From assembly GCA_963682025.1 (NCBI GenBank), contig OY821519.1, positions 72,492,525-72,556,524 on the forward strand: a DNA stretch of 64,000 nt, read 5' to 3'. The DNA is from Cordilura impudica (taxonomy: Eukaryota > Arthropoda > Insecta > Diptera > Scathophagidae). The notes beneath the pieces are model-generated. The model made no database searches. It was not told the DNA's origin and was given only the letters and a program-made list of their open reading frames with translations. A program made the position numbers and the translations under genes. Each line of letters opens with the position of its first letter. Position 1 is the stretch's first letter. This document shows positions 1 to 12,169 of the stretch, piece after piece.

Positions 1-617
1 AGCCCAACTAATTGGATAAAGAAAATAAGCATAAACCAAATTTGAGTGGGATTTTTATTAATTTTTTCGGCTGCAGATATGAAAAAATTCATATCGGATG
101 CTATATTTATATGGGGACTAGATCCAAAAATGGACCGATCCTGACCATGGTTGGTAAAGTCTCTTGTATTTTGCAAAAATATATCCAACAAAATTTGAAA
201 TGAATCTGTGAAATATTTTTGTTTTTTGATAGATTTTGGACTACTCATTAATGGATGTAATAAACACATACAAACCCAATTTGACTAAGATCTATACGAT
301 AATTCGGCTCTTATGGCAATTTATGTCGATTTCATAGGTGTCATTTGTATGAGGGCTTGGTCTGAATATGGACCGATTCCCACCAATTTCAGTAGCGTTC
401 GTCCCATGGCAGATGGAAGCTTATATACTAAATTTCATCAAAATATATTCATATTTGCGACCTGCAGTTTGATTAAAAGCTTTACATGGACACACAGACG
501 GACGGACGGACGGAGATCGTTAAATCGAATCAGAAACTGATTCTGATTCGATCGGTATAATAAAAGATGGGTCTATGTCAAATATTTTTGGTAATTACAA
601 ACAGCAGCACAAAGTCA
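1..617 (+). mobile_element. GTCY-microsatellite interspersed element (family B), truncated by window edge
   Basis: Matches the 3' three-quarters of the family-B copies at 61.3-62.1 and 62.7-63.5 kb, including the 'tccaaaaatggaccgatcctgacca' block (positions 122-146) and a short GACG tetranucleotide run at 490-512. The palindromic 5' end lies outside the window. The last ~30 bases of the family consensus (subterminal repeat and GGGTATAAA end) are missing; the sequence passes into an A-rich 'gaaaaatgaaaaac' array after 'aaagtcattat'. Short open frames here recur in every copy and are by-products of repetition. Assignment to Helentron-associated elements (DINE-1/INE-1-like) rests on structure, not on homology search. 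Confidence 0.75.
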
Positions 618-850
618 TTATGACAAATAAAAAATTAAAATTTAAAAAAAAATGAAAAATAATAAACGAAAAATGAAAAACGAAAAACGAAAAATTAAAA
701 ATAAAAAATAAAAAACGAAAAATTAAAAATTAACCGGTTAAAATAATAAATAATAATAAATATTTTTATATTAACAGAGCCGCTTTCTGTTTCATTTAAA
801 GACAGTGCTATAAAAAAATCGTTAATTACGGACTCACATGATTTTTTTTT
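617..850 (-). mobile_element. Fragment of inverted-repeat element D with A-rich array
   Basis: An A-rich array (gaaaaatgaaaaac-type units, 617-735) is followed by 'ttaaccggttaaaataataaat', 'cagagccgctttctgtttcatttaaa' and 'cggactcacatga'. The same order, reverse-complemented, occurs at 49.23-49.54 kb. It is therefore one end of element D, whose full form is seen at 38.0-38.3 kb. Confidence 0.55.
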
Positions 851-3234
851 AATAAAACAAATTTAATGAATTCATAAAATTTCTCAAATACAGTATAAAC
901 AACTTTGTGTATCGAGCGCTTATATTCAAAAAGTGCTATCTGCATCAATAATTATTTTAAAGAGAGCGTGTAAAACCAATTTATTAATAAGATCTGAAAG
1001 TATTTGTCGATCGATTTGCTACAATATCTATTAAGAAATAGTTGTATTAATCATGTTTGATATCAAAATTAATATTATATTTGACAGTTATATCAGAGAA
1101 CAGTTTGAAACCAAAAAATTAATATTGCTGTAGATAGAACTTTTTTAATATAAGCCCTCAATATAACTTTATATGAATATAATAATTCTGAAAAAAAAAA
1201 ACTAGGACATATTTTGAGTGCCCCATGGGTTAATTTCAGAAAATATGTCAAGAATATTATTTTTTAGAATTATTAAAACATTATTAAAATCGAAATCCTT
1301 CCACAAATGTATATTATTTCAATATTTTGTTTTAAAAAAATAAAAATCTCCTTAAATTTTACCTTTGACCTTAAAGAGGGACAGTTTACAGTGTTTCAAT
1401 TTAACCTTAATTTACAAGATTGGGAACTTATATCAAGTAGTATAATATTTTGACAAAAGATATTTGAAATATGAAAACACCAAAAAGATGTAGCCTAAAA
1501 GTTGAAAAAGTGTGAAAAATCACATTTTCCTTCAAATCCGCTTAAAATAAAACGCTGACCTCGCCAAATTAAGAACAGGATACCTATAATATTTGGCATT
1601 TTTAATCACATATATCTTGTTATTAACAACTTAAAGTCGAATCGTTGATTTCGGTAAATTTCTTGAACAAAATTTTTGAAAAAGTAAAATTGGAGATTTT
1701 GAAATAACGTTAAAAAATACGTACCGTTTTGATATTAATTTAGAACGGCATAGCAATAGACGAGATGCAAAATACTTTACGTAAGATCATTTTGGGATCA
1801 GGAGAATGCAAAAATATTATTTGAATGTCTTTAAAAATATGAGCTCGATTTTCTTAATCAAGTGGTCTGCGACGCATTTATTGCCTGGGCAACTTGATAT
1901 AAATTGGCCTATTTTTCAACCGATAATAAATTTTGGTATTTTATTGGAAAGATAATTTACTCTCTATTATGGTTCAGTAATTAATTTATTTGAAACTTAA
2001 TTATTAATATCAAAATTTTTGTGATAAATGATTTTTTTTTGACAATTTTTACATATACATATATTTACATATTTGAACTTTGAACTCAATGCGCGTCCAG
2101 AAAGCATTATCCGATTTGGCTCAAATTTTTCGCACTAAAGTTTTAGATCCAGTGTCACAATAATCCGACCCGCGCACCTCATAATTCGAACAAAATTTGT
2201 TTTATACAAACCGCTGTCACCATAATAACATTACTCTTTAATAATACATATATATTTGTCTTTGAACAAAGCGAAAATCTGGAGAAGTAAACAAAATCAG
2301 ATTTAAATTACCATCAGAATCGCATTTCTTAAAACCAGTTTATAAAAATTTTTTCTTCAAAAATTTATTTCTTTATTGGTTCTATAAAACATGTTCCGGT
2401 ACTAGTATCTAGCTAACTGATCAATAAAGAATTCCAGAACCCTCAATTGTCAAATTTGTTAATAACGTGCTATTCAAAAACTTCTACGGATTAGAAAATA
2501 ATTCGGTATTTTCAATAAAATTGTCGGAATATATGTCAACAGGCTCTTCCCCACCATCGTCAACACAATGCATTGTTTAACTAAAATATATCGAGCCGAG
2601 ACTAGGAAAATGGCTTAAGTGATAAAATAGAAACAGGAGAAGGGATTTTGTGAAATTATTTTATCTTAAGTATGTAAATTCGAAACGGTATTATTATTAC
2701 GAAAATTTGATAGAGGATGTTAATGAATTTAAATGATCAATTTGCACCAAACAATTAAAAACGAATATCATGTCACTTAAGCTATTTTTGCAATCATGGC
2801 TAGGTATTCCCTACAATTTTTGCCTTAAATGTAAAAGACGCTTATCTGTGCACCGCAAATAAACATCAAATGTAAAAACAAATACACTGACATCACAACC
2901 AAATGAAAACACCGCGCAAATGCCACAATTAAATTAATCTAAAATTTTGCTCAAATTCTTTCAATTAAATATTTCCTATTTTTTTATTTAAAACTTTTTA
3001 ATTAAACTGATAATAATCTTAATACATACAATATACAAAGCATGGCATAGGAAAGCATGAAACTATAAATTGGCAAGTAAAAAATAAATTTTTAAAGCAT
3101 GTAAAATTACACAAAAGCTTTGAACCTCTTCCCAAAAAAAAGCACGCTTTAGTTGAACCCAAATAGATTATATTTGAGTATTTGAAATTGTTACAATGTT
3201 ATAATTTAATTGGAAATTGACATATATTCTTTAG
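851..3234. other. AT-rich non-coding stretch, probably intron upstream of the terminal exon
   Basis: No convincing reading frame or RNA gene is visible. It ends in a good splice acceptor (pyrimidine-rich 'catatattctttag' at 3221-3234), so at least its right part is probably intron. Positions 2085-2200 ('cgcgtccagaaagcattatccg...') look like diverged repeat sequence but were not assigned. Confidence 0.4.
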
Positions 3235-6203
3235 CTGCTTCCGAGCGTTGTTTAGGAGACGGCCGAAATACACACCAGGGCCGGAACGCTGCCTCTGTGC
3301 CCCATCACCTTCGTCAGCAAGCACATGCCTACCAGAACAGCGGGCCTTGACTGAGGAACGACTCACTTCCTGAAACTGCCAGTGTAGATTCAACGAACGC
3401 TGAACAACCACCACAAACTCCAAAACTAAAAAAACAGCATTCAAATGAACATCCACAGCAGCAGCAGCAGCAGCAGCATCATCATCATCTACATTGTAGC
3501 TATGAAAAAGATATTGTATGTGATGATAGTCAAATGCACCAGCACCAGCATTCACAGCCTCAGGCACAACAAAAACACAACGAGCATTGGCATAATAACA
3601 CAAACACCGTCAACAACACTGCAGCCACCACTTGCACTGCTGAATATTCACTGCCGTTTAACCAGCAAGAACCAACACAACTTCAGCAACAGCATCATCA
3701 ACAACAACAGCAACAACAACAACAACATCGCCATCAGCATATGCCACGTAAACATAGCCATAGTCCACATAGCCAACATCCAAGTCGCCATACTTCACCC
3801 CATAGTCGCCATACCTCACCACATAGTCGTCATACATCACCGCACAGTCGTCATACATCACCGCACAGTCGCCATATATCACCTCATAGTCGCCACACTT
3901 CACCACATAGTCGCCACACTTCACCACATAGTCGCCATACATCACCACATGGTCATGGTCACAGCCATAGTCATGGTCATTCACACGCTTCACCACATCA
4001 ATCACACCATCATATGCACGATCAACACCAAAATGGCACCGATAATGCAGATACTTTTATTCGTAATGTTGCACCACGTGCTTCCGTGAGAAGCTCGTCT
4101 TCTCACAATCATGCCTCTCATCAACATTCACACAATCACCGTCGGCGAAAACGTAGCACTAACAATCATTCACATCAACACACGAATGGCGGGGGAGGAG
4201 AGGGAACAATGGAAAGAAATCGAAATGGTCATCAGCATCAGGGTCATTCTGTAGGTTCAACTTGTACTAGACGACATCGTTCGGTAACTGATGTCTCGAC
4301 TACATCTCTAAACAACTGCACGGATCCCCTGTGTCCGGAACGCGAGATGCAAGAGATTTTTGTACACAAAGCATCAGTAACATGTTGTTCTAATTCACGT
4401 ACCGAATTGGCCCAATACTTTGCCGAAGATCTTTATGGTTCCTCATCGAGACGGCCGTCGTCATGCTGTACTTCGTCCGATTATTGTTATCAAACTGATT
4501 CCACCAGTCTCTATGGCTCTCGATCGTCGCTAAGCCGTAACAATTCCGTAAAATCGGCTTCGGTAACAATGCGTAAGAAAAAACAGCAACCTAGACAGAC
4601 GAGTTATAGTTCCATTTCATTGAGAGCCCTTAATGCCTCACGACCTAACAGTCAAACGGGCTCCTTAACCTCTATATTCGATAGGGCTAAACAATATGCC
4701 GCAAATGGTGACAGCAAGCTGCCCGACTCACCGTCTAAGGTAACTATAGAAAGACACACATCCAAAGATGCTTTAAGTAATGATCTACCTGAATATGCTT
4801 GTTCTCCCTCTCCGATAAGATGGAGCTTTCTGGCTGATGGTGGTAAAACGGCTGGCCCCACACATTCCTTAGAAGATACAAGACAACACAGGCACAATGT
4901 TGCAAAATCCCAAGAGGAGATTAGACCAGAACAAAGATCAGAAGCTAGACCACATAAAACAGAACGAACAGAAGGTGGACTACGTGTAAAGCCGGTAGTG
5001 AAACCACACAGATCTCAAAGTCGTCATCAATTCAAATCCAGATCATCCTCAGATGATCGTCCTTCAACATCGCGTAAATGCTGCGAAAGTCCTTGTAAAT
5101 ATGAAGAATCGACAATGGTTCAATTTCATCAAGATGCTGAACAATTTAACAATTGTTGCAGTAATTACATACAATGTAACACCTACTTACACCAAGATCT
5201 ACAAATAACTAGCGAAGACATACACCAATATCTGTCCAAGGGTCAACAGGAAGCCGGTAGTATTTTGAATAATACTAAATCGTATCCCTTCCAACCGAGC
5301 AATGCCTTGGAGTTTCAGTATAAAAATAATTTTGCCAATAACAACACTGCCACCAACACTTTATCCTCGGTGGAGGGGACTGAAAGTATGAGAAGTTATG
5401 ACACACGCTTTAGGCGTAATTCTAGCAAAGAAACCAATCTAAATCAAAATCCAGCCCAAGAGTCGTGTGCAGGAGCTTGTGCCATATCATCGTGTAGCTC
5501 TACGCCCTTGTCGCCGGCCAATATTAATTTGTCCTCAAGCACAAATAATATTAATATTGTTTTTAGTTCGGGCCTGGAACGTAATGCCAATGAAGTGAAA
5601 TTTATTAACACAACTTCAAGATCAGTCACGGGGGTCGTATCAACCGAAGCTCATCATTCGGGCTATTTACCCTACTCCTATCCCTCCTATGACTACACAA
5701 ATATGGCAGCTAATTCTCAATTTAACAAAACCATAGGTATCAATGAAATATCCCAAGACAAGATGAATAGAGGCGATGGTATTAGAACGTCGACCACAAC
5801 ATCATCGAGTCAACATTCGTCTTCGCTACATTCGCCGGAGCCTCAACAACAAGGTATGTCTTTTGACTCGTTTGATGCTGCATCAGGTCATAATTTATTA
5901 GCATCACCACAGCGGGGTAGTTGTCAATATTCGCCCACGCCCATGTCACCATTATCGCCTGCTTCACCATCGGCTTCTTCTTCGTATTCGGCTTCAATAA
6001 ATCCATCGACTTCCGCATATGTTAATTTACAACAATACCCCCACTATGAATATCCGCCAGAAATACAACGAGCTCATCACACTCACTATCATCATCAGCC
6101 TCACGGTCATCATCATTTAAGAGAAAGTTTTAAGATAACAAATGCTTTTAAAAAAGTACGCAAAAGAGCACGCAAATACACTGACTTTTTACGCAAAAAA
6201 TAA
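3235..6203 (+). CDS. Terminal exon of a large His/Gln/Ser-rich protein (unrecognised), with apparent frameshift
   Basis: The reading frame is open from 3351 to the TAA at 6201-6203; an internal ATG at 3534 would give 889 codons, but in-frame coding text (DSLPETASVDSTNAEQPPQ, then polyGln and His runs) precedes it. The exon probably starts at the acceptor 3234/3235, because a different frame from 3236 reads CFRALFRRRPKYTPGPERC and on to ALTEERLTS, then stops at 3371. One missing base near 3353-3362 would join the two frames. Visible features: polyQ/polyH at ~3453-3491 and ~3690-3745; a heptad SPHSRHT repeated about eight times (~3770-3950); a Ser/Arg-rich middle (SSLSRNNSVKSASV) that could be phosphorylated; and a basic C-terminus ending FKKVRKRARKYTDFLRKK. 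No enzyme or membrane segment is evident. Probably the intracellular or disordered tail of a larger protein whose upstream exons lie to the left. Function unknown. Confidence 0.75.
3770..3952 (+). repeat. 21-bp coding minisatellite (SPHSRHT heptads)
   Basis: About eight tandem copies of a 21-bp unit (cc-catagtcgccatacttca type) encode the heptad SPHSRHT. Differences between units are mostly at third positions (cgc/cgt, aca/act), so the peptide is better conserved than the DNA. One unit has Ile in place of Thr. Confidence 0.9.
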
Positions 6204-8640
6204 TAAATTTTCTCTCTGTCTCTCGCTCTCTCTCTCTCTCTTATTGCAGTATGAAATGAGAGGTTAGTTAAGATAACAATGCTGAGAAATATGAATTTTA
6301 TAAAAGCAAAGGGAACAAGAGAACAAGTAAAACTTACCTTTTTCTCTAATAAAACTTTTTAAGGGGAATAATGTTTTTCTTTTTTTAAATGTCCCGAAAC
6401 TTTTTTGATGATCACTATTGATAATCTAACTTTTTTGTCATCTATAAAACGGGGTTTTCCAGTAAAATATAAAAATTTTAAATATATATACAAAAATATT
6501 GTTTTAAAAAATCTTTTAAATTTTATTTGGGTTGAAATGTAAATTTGAACTTAATTGAAAATATTTACAACTGTAGAAACTTTTTAAGTGTGGGAACATA
6601 TTAATAAAGAGTTTTTATTTCCATACTCTTTCCATACTATTTAAAATCCGAGATAGATAAAAAAAAAATTTTGGGAGCGGATTTCCTTATGCTCGCAGTT
6701 TTTCTCTAAATCAATTTCGTGATTTTTTGTTCCAAAAGTTTCGATCTCTCTCTCTCTCTCTCTCTCTCTCTGTCCCTTTTAAAATTATATAAGTCAGCAA
6801 TTTGTTCAAACTAACTTCTTCAAATGTTTTTAAATGCTACATTAGATTTATTTACTTTTCTAGCTTTTACGAAAAATTTCAGAAAAAATCAGAGCACAAA
6901 TAGCACTTTCTAACAGACATTTCTAAAGCTCTTGCTCTCTCTCTATATATATTATTACTGCGAATGAGAATTTAATCAGAATAAGCTATATTTTGAAATA
7001 TAAACAAAGTTTTAATTTATTTTTCTCTTAATTAATAGATTCACCACAATTTTCACCATATTTTGGACGTAAATATGTGGTTATACATATTAAAAATAGA
7101 ACAAAAAGTTTGGACAGAGAAAATTCTTAAACTAAAACGAATGTTTCACAAAGAAATCTTTTAATGAATTGTTGTAGATAATTGATTCTCCTAAAGTGAA
7201 AACTAACACAGTTGTCCTATTAATTTAGATACTTTTGATGTACTACATTTAAGACAACTTTGATGAATTAAGCAATTTATTTAACTATAAACCTTAGATT
7301 TTAAAAAAACAAGCAATAAGATTACATTATTTAAAAAAAAAAAAACAAATTTAAGTTAGACACTGCCAAAATCTTAAGAATAAAAAACTCTTAAAAAAAA
7401 TAAACTCGTAATGCTGTAAAGGTGGCCAGATGGCTCGTCAGTGAAAACAAAAAAAAACCTAAAAAAGCAAACAAAAGCTGGTTTGGATTGCTTCTTAATA
7501 TAAACACACAATTATTACAAACAATTTACAAAAAAAAAAAAAAATAATCATTAAAACAACGACATCATTAAAAAACATGAACAAAATAATTATTAAAATT
7601 AAAAAAAAAAAAAAAAAACCTAAAAAATATTGTAGTTTTAGCTTGAACAGGAAAACAAAATACACTCAACTTAGTTAAATAGTTAATTGTTAATAAACCG
7701 TAAAACAAATAAATCAAATCCCTTGAAAAATAGAAAGAAAAAAAACTTTAGAATCAAATGCACTTTATAACATTTACTTATTAATCCCATAAATAAATCT
7801 AACTAAATATTTTACATTGTACGTAAAATAGAGAAAAACCTTAAAAATAATTAAAATCGTAAAAACAAAATTAGTTAAATCAAAAAAGAAAAAAAAAGAA
7901 AAACAAAAAAAAAAACATTGCAACAAAATAACGTTCACCTTAGCATTCAATTTAATATAGAAAGTAAATCAACAAAAAATTAACAAAATTTTTATTATTA
8001 ATAAACCCCGAATATTTTTTATGAATATGTAAAAGAATAAATTATTAAGCATTAAACAATTATTGTTATAAAATAAAAAAAAAAAACGTAAAAAAATTAT
8101 ATTAACAAAAACTAACCGTATTTTAAAATGTAGTCAAGACTTATAGTATCGTATGTACTTATAAAAAAAATTCTATTAAAAACGAGCTCTAATTTCTATT
8201 TTTATGAAACATTTTTTTTTTATTTTTTTGTTAAAAACAGTTAAGAACTATTTATTTCTGCATATTTTTGCTATTACTTATTTAAATCATATATCTTTAT
8301 TTAATATTAAACAAACGATTACTGCCAAAAAAAAAGAAATCTCCATATAACAATACGTATTTCGTTTAAATATGGTCACCCTTAAATATAAATGTAAATT
8401 CTTTAGAAATCACTCATTTTAATGATTTTAAATGGCAATCCAAATATTAAAATATTTCTGAAAAATAATGTCAGATTCCCGGAAAAAGTTAGGTAAAAAT
8501 ATAAAGACATATTTTTTTTATATTCACGAAAATAAACCGAAATCAAATCTGCCGAACTTGATTCTCATTTTTTGGATAAATATCTCTCGAAGCATTTTTA
8601 ATTTTTATATTTTTTATATAAATTTTATTTTAGTTATTAA
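6204..8640 (+). other. A-rich downstream DNA, probable long 3' UTR in its first part
   Basis: No gene is visible. It contains CT dinucleotide runs (about 6211-6241 and 6746-6772), repeated poly(A) tracts (e.g. 7330-7346, 7528-7543, 7600-7618) and many AATAAA hexamers (e.g. around 6603), any of which could end the transcript of the preceding exon. The real poly(A) site cannot be chosen from sequence alone. Confidence 0.35.
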
Positions 8641-10384
8641 ATAATAAAAATATTTCAATAAAATTATGTTTTTGTTAAAGGTATTTATTTTTAGAAAAGG
8701 TAATTTTTAATAACAGATGCTTTTTAATAAAAGGTACTCTTTGAACATACGGTACTTTTAAATAAAAGCAATTTTTTTATAGTCTTTTTTGAAGAAAGTT
8801 TCTTTTTCTAAGAAGAGATGCTTGATCTACCTTTATAATAAAAGCATTTTTTTTAATGCAAGGTACTTTTCTAAGAAAACGTACTTTTTAATAAAAGGTA
8901 ATTTTTTTATAAAAGTTACTTTTAAATAAAAACAATTTTTAAAGGTGCTTTTTTAACGAAATTTTATTTTTTAATAAAAAGTACCTTTTAATAATAAAGG
9001 TACTTTTTTCATATAAAACACTTTTTTCATAAAAAGTACTTTTTAATAAAAGTTATTTGTTGAATAAAAGGTACTTGTTTAACAAAAGGTACTTATTTAA
9101 TAAAATTTACTTTTTTAATAAAATATAAAAGTACTTTTTTTTATAAAATGCACTTTTTTAATAAAAAGTACTTCTTAAATAAGCGCACGTTTTAATAAAA
9201 GGTACTTTTTATTCCAGGTTCTTTTTATAAAGGTAATTTCTATAAAAGGTTATTTTCACAAAAGGAACTTTTTATAAAAGATACAATTTATTAAAGGTAC
9301 TTTTTGCAAGAGGTACTTTTGTGATAAAAAGGTATTTTTCTTATAAAATGTACATTATAATAATAAGTACTTTATTAATAAAAAAGTACTTTATTATTAT
9401 TTGTTGAATAAAAGGTACTTATTTAACAAAAGGTACTTATTTAATAAAATTTAGTTTTTTAATAAAATATAAAAGATACTTTTTTTAATAAACGGCACTT
9501 TTTTAATAAAAAGTACTTCTTTAATAAACGCACTTTTTAATAAAAGATACTTTTTATAAAGGTATTTCTATAAAAGGTTATTTTTACAAAAGGAACTTTT
9601 TATAAAAGATACAATTTATTAAAGGTACTTTTTGTAAGAGGTACTTTTTTTAATAAAAAGGCATTTTTCTTATGAAATGTACATTATAATAATAAGTACT
9701 TTATTAATAAAAAAGTACTTTTTTAATAAAAGGTACACTTTTACTCTATTACTAAAAGGTTATTTTGATAAAAGGTACTTTTTTCATAAAATGTACTTTT
9801 TTAATAAAATGTTCTCTTTTAATATATGGCAATTTTTTCATAAAAGGTACTTTTTATAAGGTACTTTTTTATAAAATATATTTTTTTAATAAAATTTACT
9901 TTTTTAATAAACGGTACTTTTTACAAAAGGTACTTTTTTAATAAACGGTACTTTATTTACAGAAGTTACTTTTTTAATGAAAAAGTACTTTTTTAATAAA
10001 AAATGTAATTCCTAAAGAAAAAGTACTTAGTTAATAAAAGATACTTTTTGAAATTAGGGCAAATTTTTTTATAAAAGGTGCTTTTAATAAAAGGTACTTT
10101 TAATAAAAGATACTTTTCTAAAAAATTTTACTTTTTTAATAAAAGTTACTTTTAATAAAAGGTGCTATTATAAAAAAGGGTATTTTTTAACAAAAGGTAG
10201 TTTTTTAAACACTTTTTAATAGAAGGCTCTTTTTCGATAAAAGGTATTTTTTTAATAAATAAGTACTTTTTAATAAACGGTACTTTTTATAAAAGGTACG
10301 TTTTAATAAACGGTACGTTTTAATAAACGGTACTTTTTTCACAAAAGTTACTATTTTAATGAAAAATTTTTTTTTAATAAATGA
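8640..10384. repeat. GGTAC satellite array 1, left part
   Basis: About 1.7 kb of diverged tandem units of 17-18 bp with consensus GGTACTTTTTTAATAAAA. The junction AAAAGTACTTTT is a perfect palindrome. A longer block at about 9060-9400 is repeated at about 9405-9725 (offset 344 bp at 'tgaataaaaggtac'), sharing irregular marks such as 'acaatttattaaaggtac' and 'gtacattataataataag', so there is a higher-order duplication. All open frames in it are low-complexity artefacts. Confidence 0.9.
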
Positions 10385-11325
10385 TAGGGGAAGAGGTTGG
10401 GTTGTGTCCATGGTTCGGTTGTGGCCACCTCAGCGTATCTTTTGACCTAAAGCATATGTGTTTTTCTTGCAAAAGTCATTTGTGTGTCATGGCAGCACGT
10501 TGTTTTTGTTCCGAATACCGAAACGGGCAGACGCGTCTGCTTTGTGCTAGGAACAAATTTATTTTTCTGTGCTTGAAAAAAACCAATAATATAAATTTAC
10601 CCCTTTTCAATAGAGTTAGAAATCGAAGTGAATGAATCAAAGATGTGAGTGCAATGCATTTTTATTCAGAAAATTTATTATACTTTGTGAGTAAATATCG
10701 ATTGCAACCAATATGTTGACACCAAAAAAAATTTTCACCACATCTCAAGATGGCTGCAAAGTGGGTTGGGTTGTGGCCACCTTTTTTTTTTTTTTTAATG
10801 GTGAAATTCGTCGTAGATGTCAAAATAACTACCCAGTAAGCAATATAACACATATAAGCTTCATCAGTTGTTTCGGATGCGATCGGCCCGTTCATTTGAA
10901 GTGTGCTGGCACACGAGCCAGCTGCTTCAAACGCGAAAATTATGATTCGGAAGACGAATAGTGCCATTTATTTATCATTATTATTTTTTATTTAGTTGTA
11001 AGTTTTCTCAATAATAATGCCAATGAGGGCTTTGAAAATAAATAAACTTTAAGTTTTTCTATATTCGTAGTGGTTTTTCTTCATATTTTCCAAGGTTTCC
11101 TAGGGTGGCCACAACCCAACCAAAAAAAATTTTGCCCCAAAAATGGCCACTTCACAAAATTTTGAAAAAAAAATTCCATTTGACGAAATTGATTTAGTTC
11201 CTTCACCGGCAGTTAGCCACGGTCTCTAGCTTTCCATAGACACCCAGTTGTCCGAATAAGTTGCACTGCGTGAGAAGTTATAAGCCGAAAACCTAACTGA
11301 GGCCACAACCCAACCTCTTCCCCTA
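10385..11325. mobile_element. TA-flanked inverted-repeat DNA transposon (non-autonomous), inside the GGTAC array
   Basis: The ends are perfect 20-bp inverted repeats, GGGGAAGAGGTTGGGTTGTG at 10387-10406 and its complement at 11304-11323, flanked by TA on both sides (10385-10386 and 11324-11325). This agrees with TA target duplication. The related motif GGTTGGGTTGTGGCCACC recurs inside at ~10762-10781 and, inverted, at ~11103-11119, like subterminal transposase-binding sites. The surrounding satellite continues on both sides, so insertion into the array is clear. An internal frame on + at ~10799-10960 has paired Cys and His (CFGCDRPVHLKC), reminiscent of a transposase zinc finger. No catalytic domain is present. 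Confidence 0.85.
10799..10960 (+). pseudogene. Possible zinc-finger remnant of a transposase
   Basis: The frame reads GEIRRRCQNNYPV, then ISCFGCDRPVHLKCAG, and ends SCFKRENYDSEDE. The pattern C-x2-C-x4-H-x2-C plus later Cys resembles the cysteine-rich tail found in some DNA transposases (piggyBac-type or PHD-like). It lies wholly inside the TA-flanked element. It starts after a poly(T) tract and has no credible N-terminal part, so it is at best a fragment. Confidence 0.35.
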
Positions 11326-12165
11326 CTTTTTTGATAAAGGTATTTTTTTAATAAAATGTAATATCTAAAGAAAAAGTACTTATTTAATAAGAGGTACTTT
11401 TTGAAATTAAGGCAATTTTTTTCATAAAAGGTACCTTTAATAAAAGGTGCTTTTATAAAAAATGGTACTTTTTTAATAATAATTTTAATAAAAGATACCT
11501 TAAAAAAGGGTATTTTTTAATGAGGTAGTTTTTTAAATAAGCAAATTTTTTCGTACCTCAGTACCATACTTTGTTAATAAAAGGTACTTTTTAATTGAAG
11601 GCTTTTTTTCGATAAAAGGCATTTTTTTAATAAAAAAAAGTTCTTTTGAATAAACGGTATTTTTTAATAAAGGTACTTATATAATAAGATTAAATTTCAT
11701 GACAAAAGCGTACTTTTTTAATAAAAGGTACTTTTTGAAATTGGGGCAATTTTTTCATAAAATGTACTTTTAAAAAAGGATCTTTTATGAAAAAGGGTAC
11801 TTTTTTTAAAATATGATAGTGTTTTCATGCCTCAGTACCTTACTTTGTTAATAAAAGTTACTTTTTAATAGAATGTACTTTTTTAATAAAAGGTATTTTT
11901 TAATAAAAAAGTTCTTTTTAATAAACGGTACTTTTTTGATAAAACTTACTTTTTTAACAAAAATTTACTTTTTTAACAAAAATTTACTTTTTTAATAAAA
12001 GGTAGTTTTTTAATAAGAGATACTTTTGTACTAAAAGGTACTTGTTTCAATAAAGGTATTTTATATATTAAAAGTACGTTTTATATTAAAAATTACTTTT
12101 CATGTTAAAAGGTACTTTTTAAAATAAAATAAACTTTTTATCTTAAAAGTTTTTCTTCAAAACTA
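11326..12165. repeat. GGTAC satellite array 1, right part
   Basis: The array resumes directly after the TA transposon with the same 17-18 bp units. A marked sub-block ('aatgtaatatctaaagaaaaagtac...ttgaaattaaggcaa', 11355-11417) also occurs left of the transposon at ~9999-10063 and again in part at ~11720-11760. Higher-order units therefore span the insertion. The right end decays into 'cttaaaagtttttcttcaa', which recurs beyond the next element at ~12650. Confidence 0.88.
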
Positions 12166-12169
12166 ATGT

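Noticed and set aside
3199..3603. Minus-strand frame of 134 codons opposite the His-rich exon, with a second at 3658-4005
   Set aside because: They are shadows of the CAG/CAT-rich coding strand; poly-Ala/Val/Asp runs arise from the reverse complement.
10381..10635. Cys-rich 84-codon frame at the left of the TA transposon
   Set aside because: It begins in the terminal repeat and has no family motif I can defend; probably a chance frame in the element.
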